NCBI GenBank assembly: GCA_015689645.1
Contig: WVSM01000002.1
Coordinates: 1-64,000 of the forward strand
DNA length: 64,000 nucleotides
Origin: Rhodobacterales bacterium HKCCE4037
GTDB lineage: Bacteria > Pseudomonadota > Alphaproteobacteria > Rhodobacterales > Rhodobacteraceae
Direction of reading: 5' to 3'
The translations under genes and the position numbers were made by a program. The notes beneath the pieces are model-generated. The model saw only the letters and a program-made list of their open reading frames with translations, made no database searches and had not been told where the DNA came from. Shown here piece after piece: positions 8,418 to 16,772 of the stretch (positions within the stretch are counted from its first letter, which is position 1; every line of letters begins with the position of its first letter).

Positions 8418-9995
8418 ATGCCCGCGACGGGACAGGAATTACCGATCAACGAAAACGCCACTGCGATGCAGATGGCGACCACGCTCTTCGGCCCCGGTGT
8501 GACGGTGAATTCCGCCAGTTACTCGGGCTGGAGCCAATCCTCGGGCATCTACACCAACGGAGACAGCGTCTCGGGCGCGCTGACGCCGTCAGACACGGGC
8601 GTGATCCTGTCGACCGGGCGGGCCAGCGACATCACGCAATCCTGGGGTGACCCGAACCGTTCGGGCAGCACGTCGACCAACACGTCCGGCCGGAACAACG
8701 ACCCCGATTTCAACGCGATCGTCGGCAGGTCGACCTATGATGCGGCGTATATGGAGGTGAATTTCACCCCGACGACCGACTTCATCACGATGCAATTCAC
8801 CTTCGCATCGGAAGAATACCCGGAATATTCCGGCTCGATCTACAACGACGCGGTGGGGGTCTGGATCAACGGCAACCTCGTGACCTCGCCCACGGTGAAC
8901 GTCACGCAGATCAACTCGGTCAACCAGACGCAGAACGCGACGCTGTTCAACAACAACACGAGCGACGATTACAACACCGAGATGGACGGCTTCACGGTGA
9001 CGCTGAGCCTCGTGATCCCGGTCAACAACGGCGTGCCCAACAATATCAAGTTCGGCATCGCGGACGTCGGGGACTCGAGCTACGACAGTGCGGTCCTGAT
9101 CGCGGCGGACTCGATGCAGGGGGAGTTCATCGCCTACGACGACGCGGTGACCCACTACGAGGGGCTTCCGAAGATCGTCGACGTTCTGGACAACGATCCG
9201 TCCAGCGGCGGGTTGGCCTTCATCACCCACATCAACGGGATCGAGGTCGATCTCGGCGACACGGTGACGCTGAACTCCGGCCATGTCATCACCCTGACCA
9301 TGACGGGCGACCTGTTGATCGTTCCACCGGCGACGCAGGTCGGGCTGACGGCGAACGAAACGATCAACTTCACCTACACCGCCGACGATGGCACGGGCAT
9401 CACCGACACCGCCTTCGTCACGGTCACGGCGATCCCATGCTTCGTGCGCGGCACCATGATCCTGACCGAGCACGGCGAGAAACCGGTCGAGGCGCTGAAG
9501 GCGGGCGACCTGATCGAGACGCGTGACAACGGCTTGCAACCGATCCGCTGGATCGGCAAGCGGACGGTCCGCGCCACGGGGCGGCTGGCCCCGGTGGTGA
9601 TCGAGGCCGGCACCTTCGGACTGCATCGCAGGCTGGTCGTGTCGCCCCAGCATCGCGTGCTGGTGACCCATTGGATGGCCGAGCTGATGTTCGGCGAGGA
9701 CGAGGTTCTGGTGGCCGCGAAGGACCTTGTGAATGACTGCTCCGTCCGGGTGCTGGAAGGCGGCGAGGTCGAATATTTCCACGTGCTCTTCGACACGCAC
9801 CAGGTGATCTGGTCCGAGGGTCTCGCGACCGAGAGCTTCCTGCCCGGCGCAACCGTGATGAACGAGATGGAGCAGGCGGTTCAGGACGAGGTCCTGTCCC
9901 TGTTCCCCGAAATCGACCCGCACACCAAGCTGGGGTATGGCCCCGCTGCCCGCCTGCCTCTCAAGGGGTACGAGGCGCGCGCGATGCTCGGTTGA
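8418..9995 (+). CDS. Choice-of-anchor L and Hint domain protein (Hint 1)
   Basis: The 525-residue protein has no classical signal peptide. Residues about 10-245 resemble a choice-of-anchor L domain (TTLFGPGVTVNSASYSG, GVILSTGRASDI, FTFASEEYPEYSGSIYNDAVGVWING). An Ig/cadherin-like stretch follows to about 335, then a Hint_2 (hedgehog/intein-like) domain from C341 (PCFVRGTMILTEHGEKPVEAL). The Hint core looks intact: nucleophile C341, VSPQHRVLVTH, and YFHVLFDTHQVIW. Hint domains catalyse N-S acyl shift and self-cleavage; this lineage's proteins are mostly uncharacterised and probably secreted or surface-attached. AAGGCAGG just before the ATG supports the start. The next Hint gene follows after 18 bp. 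Confidence 0.8.
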   Translation: MPATGQELPINENATAMQMATTLFGPGVTVNSASYSGWSQSSGIYTNGDSVSGALTPSDTGVILSTGRASDITQSWGDPNRSGSTSTNTSGRNNDPDFNAIVGRSTYDAAYMEVNFTPTTDFITMQFTFASEEYPEYSGSIYNDAVGVWINGNLVTSPTVNVTQINSVNQTQNATLFNNNTSDDYNTEMDGFTVTLSLVIPVNNGVPNNIKFGIADVGDSSYDSAVLIAADSMQGEFIAYDDAVTHYEGLPKIVDVLDNDPSSGGLAFITHINGIEVDLGDTVTLNSGHVITLTMTGDLLIVPPATQVGLTANETINFTYTADDGTGITDTAFVTVTAIPCFVRGTMILTEHGEKPVEALKAGDLIETRDNGLQPIRWIGKRTVRATGRLAPVVIEAGTFGLHRRLVVSPQHRVLVTHWMAELMFGEDEVLVAAKDLVNDCSVRVLEGGEVEYFHVLFDTHQVIWSEGLATESFLPGATVMNEMEQAVQDEVLSLFPEIDPHTKLGYGPAARLPLKGYEARAMLG

Positions 9996-10013
9996 CCAAG
10001 GGCGGATTCGGGC

Positions 10014-11063
10014 ATGGCGTGGCAGGCGATCTGGAACGAGGCGAAGGCGCTGCGGCTGCCGGCCAGGATCAGCGACGCGCCGCTGCGCGGATTGACCCTG
10101 TGGCTCGAATTGTCCGGCCCGCGCAGGCCACAGCCACGGCACGGACGCCTGCGGCCAAGGCAGGTGCCCCTGCGGCTGTGGCGGGGCGCCGGCGACAATC
10201 CGGCCGAGGCGATCACGCTGTACCTGATGCCGGACAATGCCCTGCGGCTGACCCATGGCGACATCGACCTCAGCACCGCACCCGACGTCCTGCGGACCGG
10301 CGAGACCGTCGGCATCCGCTACGTCACCTGTAGCGAGGGGCGGCATGACGCGTTCGAAGTCACGAATTTCGACCGGGGCCTGGCGCAAAGCCTTCGGGCC
10401 GGATTGCCGCAGCAGGTTTCGCTGGCGACCGCTTTTCCGGGCGACCCGCGGTACCTCAACATCGCCCATATCGCCGCCATCGCGCCCAGCTACGTGCCCG
10501 CAACCGATCTGCCGGGCATCGAAAGCGGTGCAATCGTCGAAACGGCGCAGGGTCCCCGCCCGGTGGATGCGCTACAGGCGGGCGATCTGCTGTGCGATGC
10601 CGAAGGCGAGCTGCGGCCGCTCCGCTGGATCGAGGCGCGCCCACGGCTCTGCATCGGACGCACTGCCCCGATGCGGCTGCGCGCGCCCTATTTCGGGCTG
10701 GCACGCGATCTGGTGGTCACACCGCAGACACGGCTTTTGCAGACGGGTCCGGTGGTCGACTACCTCTGCGGGACCGAGGCGGTGCTGGCGCAGGTGGGCG
10801 ACCTTGCAAACGGGCGCGCGGTGTTCCGAGACCGACAACAGGCGGTGCGGAATTTCTATCACATGATGCTGGATGATCCGGCCTGCATCCTGATCGAGAA
10901 ATGTGCGATCGAGACCGCCCACCTCGGGGACGTGATGGCGCTTGGCGATCCGCAGATCAGCCCCCATGCGGCACCGGCGGAACGTGACATGACCGCGTCG
11001 CTGCCCCTGCTCGACCGTGCCACGGCACGCGCGCTTCTGACCGCCGTGTCGCGCGCCGCCTAG
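10014..11063 (+). CDS. Degenerate Hint-domain protein (Hint 2)
   Basis: The 349-residue protein lies 18 bp after Hint 1, probably in the same transcript. Its residues about 165-320 align with the Hint domain of its neighbour: ESGAIVETAQGPRPVDALQA against VRGTMILTEHGEKPVEALKA, then LRPLRWIEARPR and LARDLVVTPQTRLLQTG. The catalytic positions are changed. The nucleophilic Cys is Gly168 (LPGIESG), SPQHR has become TPQTR, and the late DTHQ is DDPA. It therefore should not self-cleave by the normal route. The N-terminal 160 residues (MAWQAIWNEAKALRLPARIS, then TLYLMPDNALRLTHGDIDL) are not recognised. It could be a structural or regulatory partner of Hint 1. It ends in a 4-bp convergent overlap with the next gene. 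Confidence 0.75.
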   Translation: MAWQAIWNEAKALRLPARISDAPLRGLTLWLELSGPRRPQPRHGRLRPRQVPLRLWRGAGDNPAEAITLYLMPDNALRLTHGDIDLSTAPDVLRTGETVGIRYVTCSEGRHDAFEVTNFDRGLAQSLRAGLPQQVSLATAFPGDPRYLNIAHIAAIAPSYVPATDLPGIESGAIVETAQGPRPVDALQAGDLLCDAEGELRPLRWIEARPRLCIGRTAPMRLRAPYFGLARDLVVTPQTRLLQTGPVVDYLCGTEAVLAQVGDLANGRAVFRDRQQAVRNFYHMMLDDPACILIEKCAIETAHLGDVMALGDPQISPHAAPAERDMTASLPLLDRATARALLTAVSRAA

Positions 11064-11398
11064 CCGGCCTGTTCGTTGTCGAAGAACGGGGTCAGCTGCA
11101 CCACGATCACCGAGTTCTCCGCCAAGGCGCGATCCATCAGCTCGCGTTCCTCGTCGCTGATCTCGTCGCCCTGCGCCTCGCGTTCGTCGAGGGTGCCGTA
11201 GCCGGTGACGTCGAGCGGGGCCATGTCGGCCTGCTTCAGGATCGCCACGGTTTCGCGCACCGCCTCGGCCTCGTCCACGCCGGAGGCGAAGCACAACAGG
11301 CCCGCGCCGGTCGCGCCATCGGGCAGGCCGTCGCCGGACTTCCGCCCGACCTGCACCAGAAGGGTATAGACTTGTTGTTTGCGGGAACTCTTGGCCAT
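11060..11398 (-). CDS. Conserved hypothetical protein, 112 aa
   Basis: The family is not recognised. The protein is small, soluble and acidic. It starts MAKSSRKQQVYTLLVQVGRKSGD, has an alanine- and valine-rich middle (EAEAVRETVAILKQADMAPLDV) and ends QLTPFFDNEQAG. The N-terminal pattern of a beta strand, a glycine loop and an alpha helix suggests a small alpha/beta fold. No signal peptide or membrane segment is seen. The gene is convergent with Hint 2, overlapping by 4 bp, and lies 48 bp upstream of the exchanger gene's stop codon on the same strand as it, so order of transcription would be exchanger first, this gene second. Confidence 0.65.
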   Translation of the reverse strand: MAKSSRKQQVYTLLVQVGRKSGDGLPDGATGAGLLCFASGVDEAEAVRETVAILKQADMAPLDVTGYGTLDEREAQGDEISDEERELMDRALAENSVIVVQLTPFFDNEQAG

Positions 11399-11446
11399 GT
11401 CCGCCGGATGCCCCGCGGCGCCCGCGAAGTCAATGCGCAGGGCGCC

Positions 11447-12481
11447 TCAGCCGCGGAACAGGACCTCGACACTCACGGCCACGCCATAGACCAGCATGAT
11501 CAGGACGGATTCGATGCCGATCCGGGCCGGCCCCTCGCGCTGCCTCAGGATCAGGCCCGAAAGCAGGATCACCGTCATCAGAAGGCCGGTGGCCAGCCAG
11601 AACAGGTCAGTCTGGCTCGCGGCATGGTAGATGGAGCCGTCGCGATAAGCGACGTCCGAGAACACGAGGAACAGCGTATCGAAAGTGTTGCCGCCGATGA
11701 TCCCGCCGACCGCGAGCTGCAACGCCCCGCGCCGGATCGCGGTCAGCGTGGTGACCAGCTCAGGCAGGGATGTAACGACGGCGGTGCCGAGCGCACCGAC
11801 AAGGCTCGACGACAATCCGAACCGCGAGATGAAGACCGATCCCGCCTGGCTGATGATCCAGCCGCTGACCCCCATGATCGTGACAAGGCCCGCGAACATC
11901 AGCGCCTGCCGTCCCCACGGCTTCCCGGCCTCCTCCTCGTCCTCCGGACTATCCTCGCGGGTGGCCGAGGTCTTGACCGGGCGCCACATCGGCTGATCGC
12001 GCATCGCCGTGGTCAGGGCGACGCCCGAGACGTAGGCCACGACCATCAGGATCGAGACGGGATGCACGCCGAGGATCGCCACCTCCGGCCCGGACATGGC
12101 CGCGATGGGAAGGCTGAGAAAGCCGATCAGCAGGACGGTCTGGAACAGGTTCGCCGGTTCCGCCGCCGCATGTTCGAGGTTGGGACCGCGATAGTAGACA
12201 TCCGCCACGGCAAGAAACACCGTCTGCGCCGCGATGCCGCCGACCGCGTTCGACACGGCAAAGCTGGCATCCCCCTGCGAGGCCGCCGTCACCGACACGA
12301 CGATCCCCGCCAGCGAGGTCGCCGCGCCAAGGATGATCGCGCCCGCCACCGCTTCGCCCATACGCGTGCGGTCCGCGATGATGTCGGCAAGCGCCGTGGC
12401 CCGGATCGACGACAGGACAACCGCAACCCCGGCGGCGAGCGCGATGGCAACGATGACGGGCGTGGATAGGTCGGCAAACAT
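11447..12481 (-). CDS. Sodium/calcium exchanger family membrane protein
   Basis: This 344-residue integral membrane protein has two related halves separated by a charged loop (SATREDSPEDEEEAGKPWG, near residue 180). It has the CaCA (Na+/Ca2+ exchanger) architecture. The second alpha repeat is canonical, with VVTSLPELVTTLTAIRRGAL and GGIIGGNTFDTLF. The first repeat reads GAATSLAGIVVSVTAASQG, so its usual PE acidic residue is replaced by AG. Ion specificity therefore cannot be assumed. The start at 12481 (MFADLSTPVIVAIALAAG) begins directly with the first helix; the upstream open frame is rich in Arg and Asp and looks non-coding. Two 11-bp direct repeats lie 64 bp upstream (12545-12570). Confidence 0.75.
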   Translation of the reverse strand: MFADLSTPVIVAIALAAGVAVVLSSIRATALADIIADRTRMGEAVAGAIILGAATSLAGIVVSVTAASQGDASFAVSNAVGGIAAQTVFLAVADVYYRGPNLEHAAAEPANLFQTVLLIGFLSLPIAAMSGPEVAILGVHPVSILMVVAYVSGVALTTAMRDQPMWRPVKTSATREDSPEDEEEAGKPWGRQALMFAGLVTIMGVSGWIISQAGSVFISRFGLSSSLVGALGTAVVTSLPELVTTLTAIRRGALQLAVGGIIGGNTFDTLFLVFSDVAYRDGSIYHAASQTDLFWLATGLLMTVILLSGLILRQREGPARIGIESVLIMLVYGVAVSVEVLFRG

Positions 12482-12661
12482 CAGGCCGGCCGCCGCCGAA
12501 GGGCGACAGCGTCGGTTGGCGGCGGTCCGGCTCTGCGTGTCATGGTCCCTGTCCCTTTCGTCCCTGTCCCGTTGGTCCAAGTTCAGAAAGGCAACCGCCG
12601 ATCGCGCGGCGCAGTTCCATCGGCAGGCTCATGCGAACCGGTCGACAATCCGCATCGCAGC

Positions 12662-12904
12662 TCAGAACAGGCGTCTGTAGACCCAGATCACGAGGCTGGC
12701 CCCGGCGATGCCGACGATCAGCTGCGGCACCCAGGTGTTGGCCGCGTAGATGCCCAGAAGCGAAAGGATCGCGTTCAGCACGACCGCGCCCACGATGCCG
12801 AGAATGATGTTCAGGAAAAGCCCGGTATCGGCCTTCATGATCATGCTGGCGATCCAGCCCGCCAATCCGCCGACGATGATCGACGCCAATAGCCCCAGTC
12901 CCAT
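12662..12904 (-). CDS. GlsB/YeaQ/YmgE family small membrane protein
   Basis: The 80-residue protein is almost entirely hydrophobic, with three helices. It contains the family glycine-rich pattern LLASIIVGGLAGWIASMIMK, then LNIILGIVGAVVLNAIL and LIVGIAGASLVIWVYRRLF. Members are stress-induced inner-membrane proteins (transglycosylase-associated) of unknown mechanism. The ATG at 12904 was chosen because the membrane segment starts at once; the upstream in-frame extension is charged and unlike the family. It lies 180 bp upstream of the exchanger gene on the same strand. Confidence 0.85.
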   Translation of the reverse strand: MGLGLLASIIVGGLAGWIASMIMKADTGLFLNIILGIVGAVVLNAILSLLGIYAANTWVPQLIVGIAGASLVIWVYRRLF

Positions 12905-13133
12905 TTCAGTGCCCCCTGATTGCAAAGAACCGTCTGGCCAACGCCGATCTTTCCACTTGGTTCCCATTGCCCGGCCGCAGACGTCCCTTCGACCCTGCCA
13001 TTCGCCGGACCGACGCCGTTCCATCCACTTTTAGTAACTAGAATGCATCACGATCTGCATGGCCATGCCCCAAAGTTGCCACAATCCGGCCTCGGCCACA
13101 GCCCTACCTTGCGCCCGTTCAATTCCGTGACGA

Positions 13134-14180
13134 GTGCCGCCCGTGGAAATACTTCTCGACTACCAGGTCCTGACGATCTCGCTGATCCCGGATACGCTCC
13201 TGTCCGCGAACTATAACCTGTTCCTGAACGGGTTGAGCTCCGTCCAGCAGGACGTGACCCTGACCGACAACGACGGCGTCCTCTACGTCGGCGAAGACAT
13301 GACCTTCGGGTCGCGCAACGTGGAGATCCTCGGATCCGGCACCGCGCAGCCCGGTGTGGACTTGCTGGGTATCGTCGTGCCCACGGGCACGAAGGTCGAC
13401 GTTGTCTACATGCGCGACACCGATACCGGCGAACTGATCCTCGCCTATCCCGATGGCGCGCCGAACATCCTGTCCGCCATCTCGCTGGTGCTGACGATCG
13501 ACGAGGTTGGCTACGACCTGAACACCAACGCGCCGATCTGTTTTTGCAAGGGCACACGGATCATGACGCCGGGCGGACCGAAACAGGTGGAAAAGCTCGA
13601 AATCGGCGATGTCGTGCTGGACTGGTCGGGAACGCCCTTGAAGGTCGAGGCTGTCGCTTCGTCGTATTACCCGTCACCGCCCGCGGAATGGCGGCCGGTG
13701 GTTTTTGAGGCGAACGCACTCGGCGAAGGCCTGCCCCGATCCCGCCTGAAGGTTTCTCCGCAGCACCGCATCTGCCTGCCCGGCGAAGACCCCTGCACCG
13801 CGCCGCTGCTTGGTCCGGCCCGCGCCTTCACAATCCTCCGACGCATTCGCACCCGGCGAAGCGACGCCCCGGTCACCTATTTCCACATCGTCACGGAACG
13901 CCACGCGCTGTTGCAGGCCGAGGGCGTCCCCGCTGAATCGCTGCTGCTGGCCGGGCCCTGCACGGCGAAATTATCCCCCGCCGTCCGCACGGACCTGGCG
14001 CGGCAACTGGGCCTGTCCGAGGAGACGCTGTCCACGCATCCCTCGGCCACGCCCTGCGGCCAGCTCCTCCGCGCCCAGGACGCACGCAGGATGCTGGACG
14101 GCTGGTCGGTGCATCACCGATTGAACCCGACCGCCGCATGGCGCACCGCCAGGCGCCCGGCCCTGCGCGCGGTCGGTTGA
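13134..14180 (+). CDS. Hint domain-containing protein (Hint 3)
   Basis: The 348-residue protein has an N-terminal region of about 130 residues rich in beta strands (VLTISLIPDTLLSANYNLFLNG, then TLTDNDGVLYVGEDMTFG). A Hint domain follows from C136 (NAPICFCKGTRIMTPGG). The Hint core is intact: Cys136, LKVSPQHRICLPG, and TYFHIVTERHALLQAEG. It is related to, but not a simple copy of, Hint 1. The start is a GTG at 13134, just after an in-frame stop, and a GTG at 13143 is possible; there is no strong ribosome-binding site. It has no signal peptide, so if exported it must use another route. It is convergent with dapD and separated from Hint 2 by three minus-strand genes. Confidence 0.78.
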   Translation: MPPVEILLDYQVLTISLIPDTLLSANYNLFLNGLSSVQQDVTLTDNDGVLYVGEDMTFGSRNVEILGSGTAQPGVDLLGIVVPTGTKVDVVYMRDTDTGELILAYPDGAPNILSAISLVLTIDEVGYDLNTNAPICFCKGTRIMTPGGPKQVEKLEIGDVVLDWSGTPLKVEAVASSYYPSPPAEWRPVVFEANALGEGLPRSRLKVSPQHRICLPGEDPCTAPLLGPARAFTILRRIRTRRSDAPVTYFHIVTERHALLQAEGVPAESLLLAGPCTAKLSPAVRTDLARQLGLSEETLSTHPSATPCGQLLRAQDARRMLDGWSVHHRLNPTAAWRTARRPALRAVG

Positions 14181-14189
14181 GGCCGGGGA

Positions 14190-15017
14190 TCAGTCCCGCA
14201 GCAACTCGTTGATCGAGGTCTTGGAGCGTGTCTGCGCGTCCACCCGCTTCACGATCACCGCGCAATACAGGTTCACGCCGTTCTTCGACGGCACGGAGCC
14301 TGAAACGACGACCGATCCCGCGGGCACCTCGCCATACATGACCTCGCCGGTCTCGCGGTCGACGATCTTGGTGGATTTGCCGATGAAGACGCCCATTCCA
14401 AGGACGGAGCCTTCGCGCACGATGCACCCTTCGACGACCTCGGACCGTGCGCCGATGAAGCAATTGTCCTCGATGATCGTGGGTCCCGCCTGCATCGGCT
14501 CCAGCACGCCGCCGATGCCGACGCCGCCCGACAGGTGCACGTTCTTGCCGATCTGCGCGCAGGACCCGACGGTGGCCCAGGTGTCGACCATCGTGCCGCT
14601 GTCGACATAGGCGCCAAGGTTCACGAAAGACGGCATAAGGACCACGCCCGGCGCAATATGGGCGGACTTGCGGACCACGCAGTTGGGCACGGCCCGGAAG
14701 CCCGCCTCTTTCCACTCGTGTTCGCCCCAGCCGAAGAACTTGCTGTCGACCTTGTCCCACCAGCTCGAGCCCTGCGGCCCGCCGGCATGGGGTTCCATGT
14801 CCTTGATGCGGAAGCCCAGAAGCACCGCTTTCTTGGCCCATTGGTTGACGTGCCAGTCGCCGCTCTCCTGCCGTTCGGCCACGCGCAGCTTGCCGCTGTC
14901 GAGCGCGTTCAGCGTGTCCTCGATCGCCTCGCGGGTCTCGCCGGTGGTGGCGGGCGTGATCTGGTCGCGCGCCTCCCAGGCGGCTTCGATGGCGGTTTCC
15001 AGTTGCGCGTTCGACAT
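14190..15017 (-). CDS. dapD: Tetrahydrodipicolinate N-succinyltransferase
   Basis: This 275-residue protein has the standard DapD length. It transfers succinyl from succinyl-CoA to tetrahydrodipicolinate, the step two before DapE. The N-terminal helical domain ([23 protein letters not shown]) is followed by left-handed beta-helix hexapeptide repeats ([54 protein letters not shown]). These match the family closely. The start [18 protein letters not shown] is the usual one. It is transcribed away from dapE with the Hint genes in between. Confidence 0.95.
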   Translation of the reverse strand: MSNAQLETAIEAAWEARDQITPATTGETREAIEDTLNALDSGKLRVAERQESGDWHVNQWAKKAVLLGFRIKDMEPHAGGPQGSSWWDKVDSKFFGWGEHEWKEAGFRAVPNCVVRKSAHIAPGVVLMPSFVNLGAYVDSGTMVDTWATVGSCAQIGKNVHLSGGVGIGGVLEPMQAGPTIIEDNCFIGARSEVVEGCIVREGSVLGMGVFIGKSTKIVDRETGEVMYGEVPAGSVVVSGSVPSKNGVNLYCAVIVKRVDAQTRSKTSINELLRD

Positions 15018-15128
15018 GGGGGCCCCTTCTCGTCATGGGTTGGCAGCGCTCGCGCTATAGCCATGGGCCGCCGCGCTGTCCATCGTCTGACCGGCGCGGC
15101 CGGCCTGCGAATTGAACGCCGTGCAGGG

Positions 15129-15839
15129 CTACTGCGCCTCCGGCCAATGGGGCGGCGCGTTGAACCGCTCTTCCAGATCGCGGTTGAACGCCTCCAGCGA
15201 CACCTCCGTGTCCAGCCCGTCCTCGAGCCGCTCGAAGGTGATCGAGACATGCCGCCGGCCCTTCATGATCCCGATGAAGCTCCAGAACCGGTCGCGGATC
15301 GCCTCGTCGTACTTGCTCAGGCCCCGGATGCGCAGGATCGCCACCGGGCAATCGGGATTGGCGCGCAGGGTCTCGTAGGCGCCGTCGAAATGCGGGCGGA
15401 TGATCTCGCGCTCCTGCCGCTTGGCCTGGCCGCCGGGAAACAGCAGCACGATCTTGCCCGACCGGATCCGGTCGTTGAGCTTCTCCTGCGCCCAGGTTTT
15501 TCGTTCAGCCCGCTTCTCGGGCGGCCAGGTCCGGGGCGACGACAACGGAATGCAGCCCACGGGCGCCAGCACCCAGAACTGCGCCGGGTGATAATATTCG
15601 TTGTAATGCACCGCCGGCAGGACCCGCCGCGTTGGATACAGCAGCGCCGCCACCATCTGCCCGTCCAGCCGTGTCACGTGGGTCGCAAGGATGAGGCCGC
15701 CGGGCATCGTCTGAAGCAGGTGCTTGTTCGAGATCGAGACGTTGTAGAACAGCCCGAAATAGGTGCGCAGGCAGACGAAGAAGAAATGGCGCAGAATCCG
15801 GCCAAGGGTCGCATCCAATACCCGTAGTCCTGCCTGCAT
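15129..15839 (-). CDS. PlsC-like 1-acyl-glycerol-phosphate acyltransferase family protein
   Basis: The 236-residue protein carries the HX4D acyltransferase motif (H54-V-T-R-L-D59 in ILATHVTRLDGQM). It also has a second family block KIVLLFPGGQAKRQE (near residue 135), analogous to the FPEGT substrate-binding motif of PlsC. An amphipathic or hydrophobic N-terminus (ILRHFFFVCLRTYFGLFY) suggests membrane association. It probably acylates a lysophospholipid or related glycerolipid; the substrate is not known. The start MQAGLRVLDATLG at 15839 is the first ATG in frame. It lies upstream of dapD with a 111-bp gap and divergent from the LOG-family gene. Unlike the LpxL-like protein at 5.4 kb, the catalytic dyad is complete. 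Confidence 0.75.
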   Translation of the reverse strand: MQAGLRVLDATLGRILRHFFFVCLRTYFGLFYNVSISNKHLLQTMPGGLILATHVTRLDGQMVAALLYPTRRVLPAVHYNEYYHPAQFWVLAPVGCIPLSSPRTWPPEKRAERKTWAQEKLNDRIRSGKIVLLFPGGQAKRQEREIIRPHFDGAYETLRANPDCPVAILRIRGLSKYDEAIRDRFWSFIGIMKGRRHVSITFERLEDGLDTEVSLEAFNRDLEERFNAPPHWPEAQ

Positions 15840-15914
15840 TCAAATCGCCCGGTTGCCGCTCTGCCCTGCGCAAGGGTATAGGCGTTCTCCAGACCTTCAA
15901 CTACGGGATTCCTT

Positions 15915-16754
15915 ATGGACGACGATCGCCGACCGTTCCGTGATGCCCATCAGGACATCCAATCCGCCACCCACCTGCCGGACACACCGCAGGCCAGGTC
16001 ACCGGCCTATCGCCTCGCCTTCGCCGATCCGGACTTCCTGTGCCGTGACGAATTGCGGCCCGTGCGCCTGCAGCTTGAGCTTCTGAAACCGCAGCTTGCA
16101 CTGGACGAACGCGGGATCCAATCCACGATCGTCCTGTTTGGCGGTGCCCGCATCCCGCGCCCCGAAAAGCGGGACGAGGCGCGCAGCGACACCCTGCGCG
16201 ACATGTCGAAATATTACGAGGAAGCCCGCGAATTCGCCCGCCGCATCACCGAGCGGTCGGTTGAGACCGATTGCACCGAGAACGTCGTCGTCACTGGCGG
16301 CGGGCCGGGTGTGATGGAGGCCGGGAACCGGGGCGCCGCGGATGCGGGCGGCTGCTCCATCGGGCTGAACATCGTCCTCCCGCACGAGCAGGTGCCGAAC
16401 GAATACATCACCCCAGAACTCTGCTTCAATTTCCACTATTTCGGCATCCGCAAGATGCACTTCCTGCTGCGCGCCAAGGCCATCGCGGTCTTCCCCGGCG
16501 GCTTCGGCACGCTGGACGAAACCTTCGAGGCGCTGACGCTGATCCAGACCGGCCGGATGGAGCAGGTGCCCGTTCTTCTGTTCGGGGAGGATTTCTGGCG
16601 CGAGATCGTGAACTGGGACGCGCTGGTGCGCGCGGGCACGATCTCAGCCGAGGATCTCAACCTGTTCCGTTTCGTCGAAACCGCCCAAGATGCGCTCGAC
16701 GTGATCGACAACTGGTCGCTCTCGGGCAAGCGGGGCGAGATACCGGGGCGCTAG
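15915..16754 (+). CDS. LOG family protein (TIGR00730-like nucleotide phosphoribohydrolase)
   Basis: The 279-residue protein has the lysine-decarboxylase-like LOG fold, with IVLFGGARIPRPEKRDEA, VVTGGGPGVMEAGNRGAADA and the diagnostic FPGGFGTLDETFEAL. LOG proteins cleave nucleoside 5'-monophosphates to free base and ribose 5-phosphate (for example cytokinin activation in plants). The true bacterial substrate is usually unknown, although some hydrolyse purine monophosphates. The N-terminal 70 residues before the core are longer than in the smallest LOG proteins. No signal peptide is present. The ATG at 15915 follows an ACGGGA sequence at suitable spacing. The stop codon overlaps a 20-bp palindrome shared with the convergent outer membrane protein gene. 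Confidence 0.85.
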   Translation: MDDDRRPFRDAHQDIQSATHLPDTPQARSPAYRLAFADPDFLCRDELRPVRLQLELLKPQLALDERGIQSTIVLFGGARIPRPEKRDEARSDTLRDMSKYYEEAREFARRITERSVETDCTENVVVTGGGPGVMEAGNRGAADAGGCSIGLNIVLPHEQVPNEYITPELCFNFHYFGIRKMHFLLRAKAIAVFPGGFGTLDETFEALTLIQTGRMEQVPVLLFGEDFWREIVNWDALVRAGTISAEDLNLFRFVETAQDALDVIDNWSLSGKRGEIPGR

Positions 16755-16762
16755 CGCCCCGG
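16743..16762. terminator. Palindromic bidirectional terminator-like hairpin
   Basis: CCGGGGCGCTAGCGCCCCGG is a perfect 20-bp palindrome spanning the stop codon of the LOG gene. It lies 10 bp before the end of the convergent beta-barrel gene. It can form an 8-bp GC stem with a CTAG loop in either strand's transcript. There is no T-tract, so a classical intrinsic terminator is not certain. Confidence 0.45.
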
Positions 16763-16772
16763 CCAGGACCGC

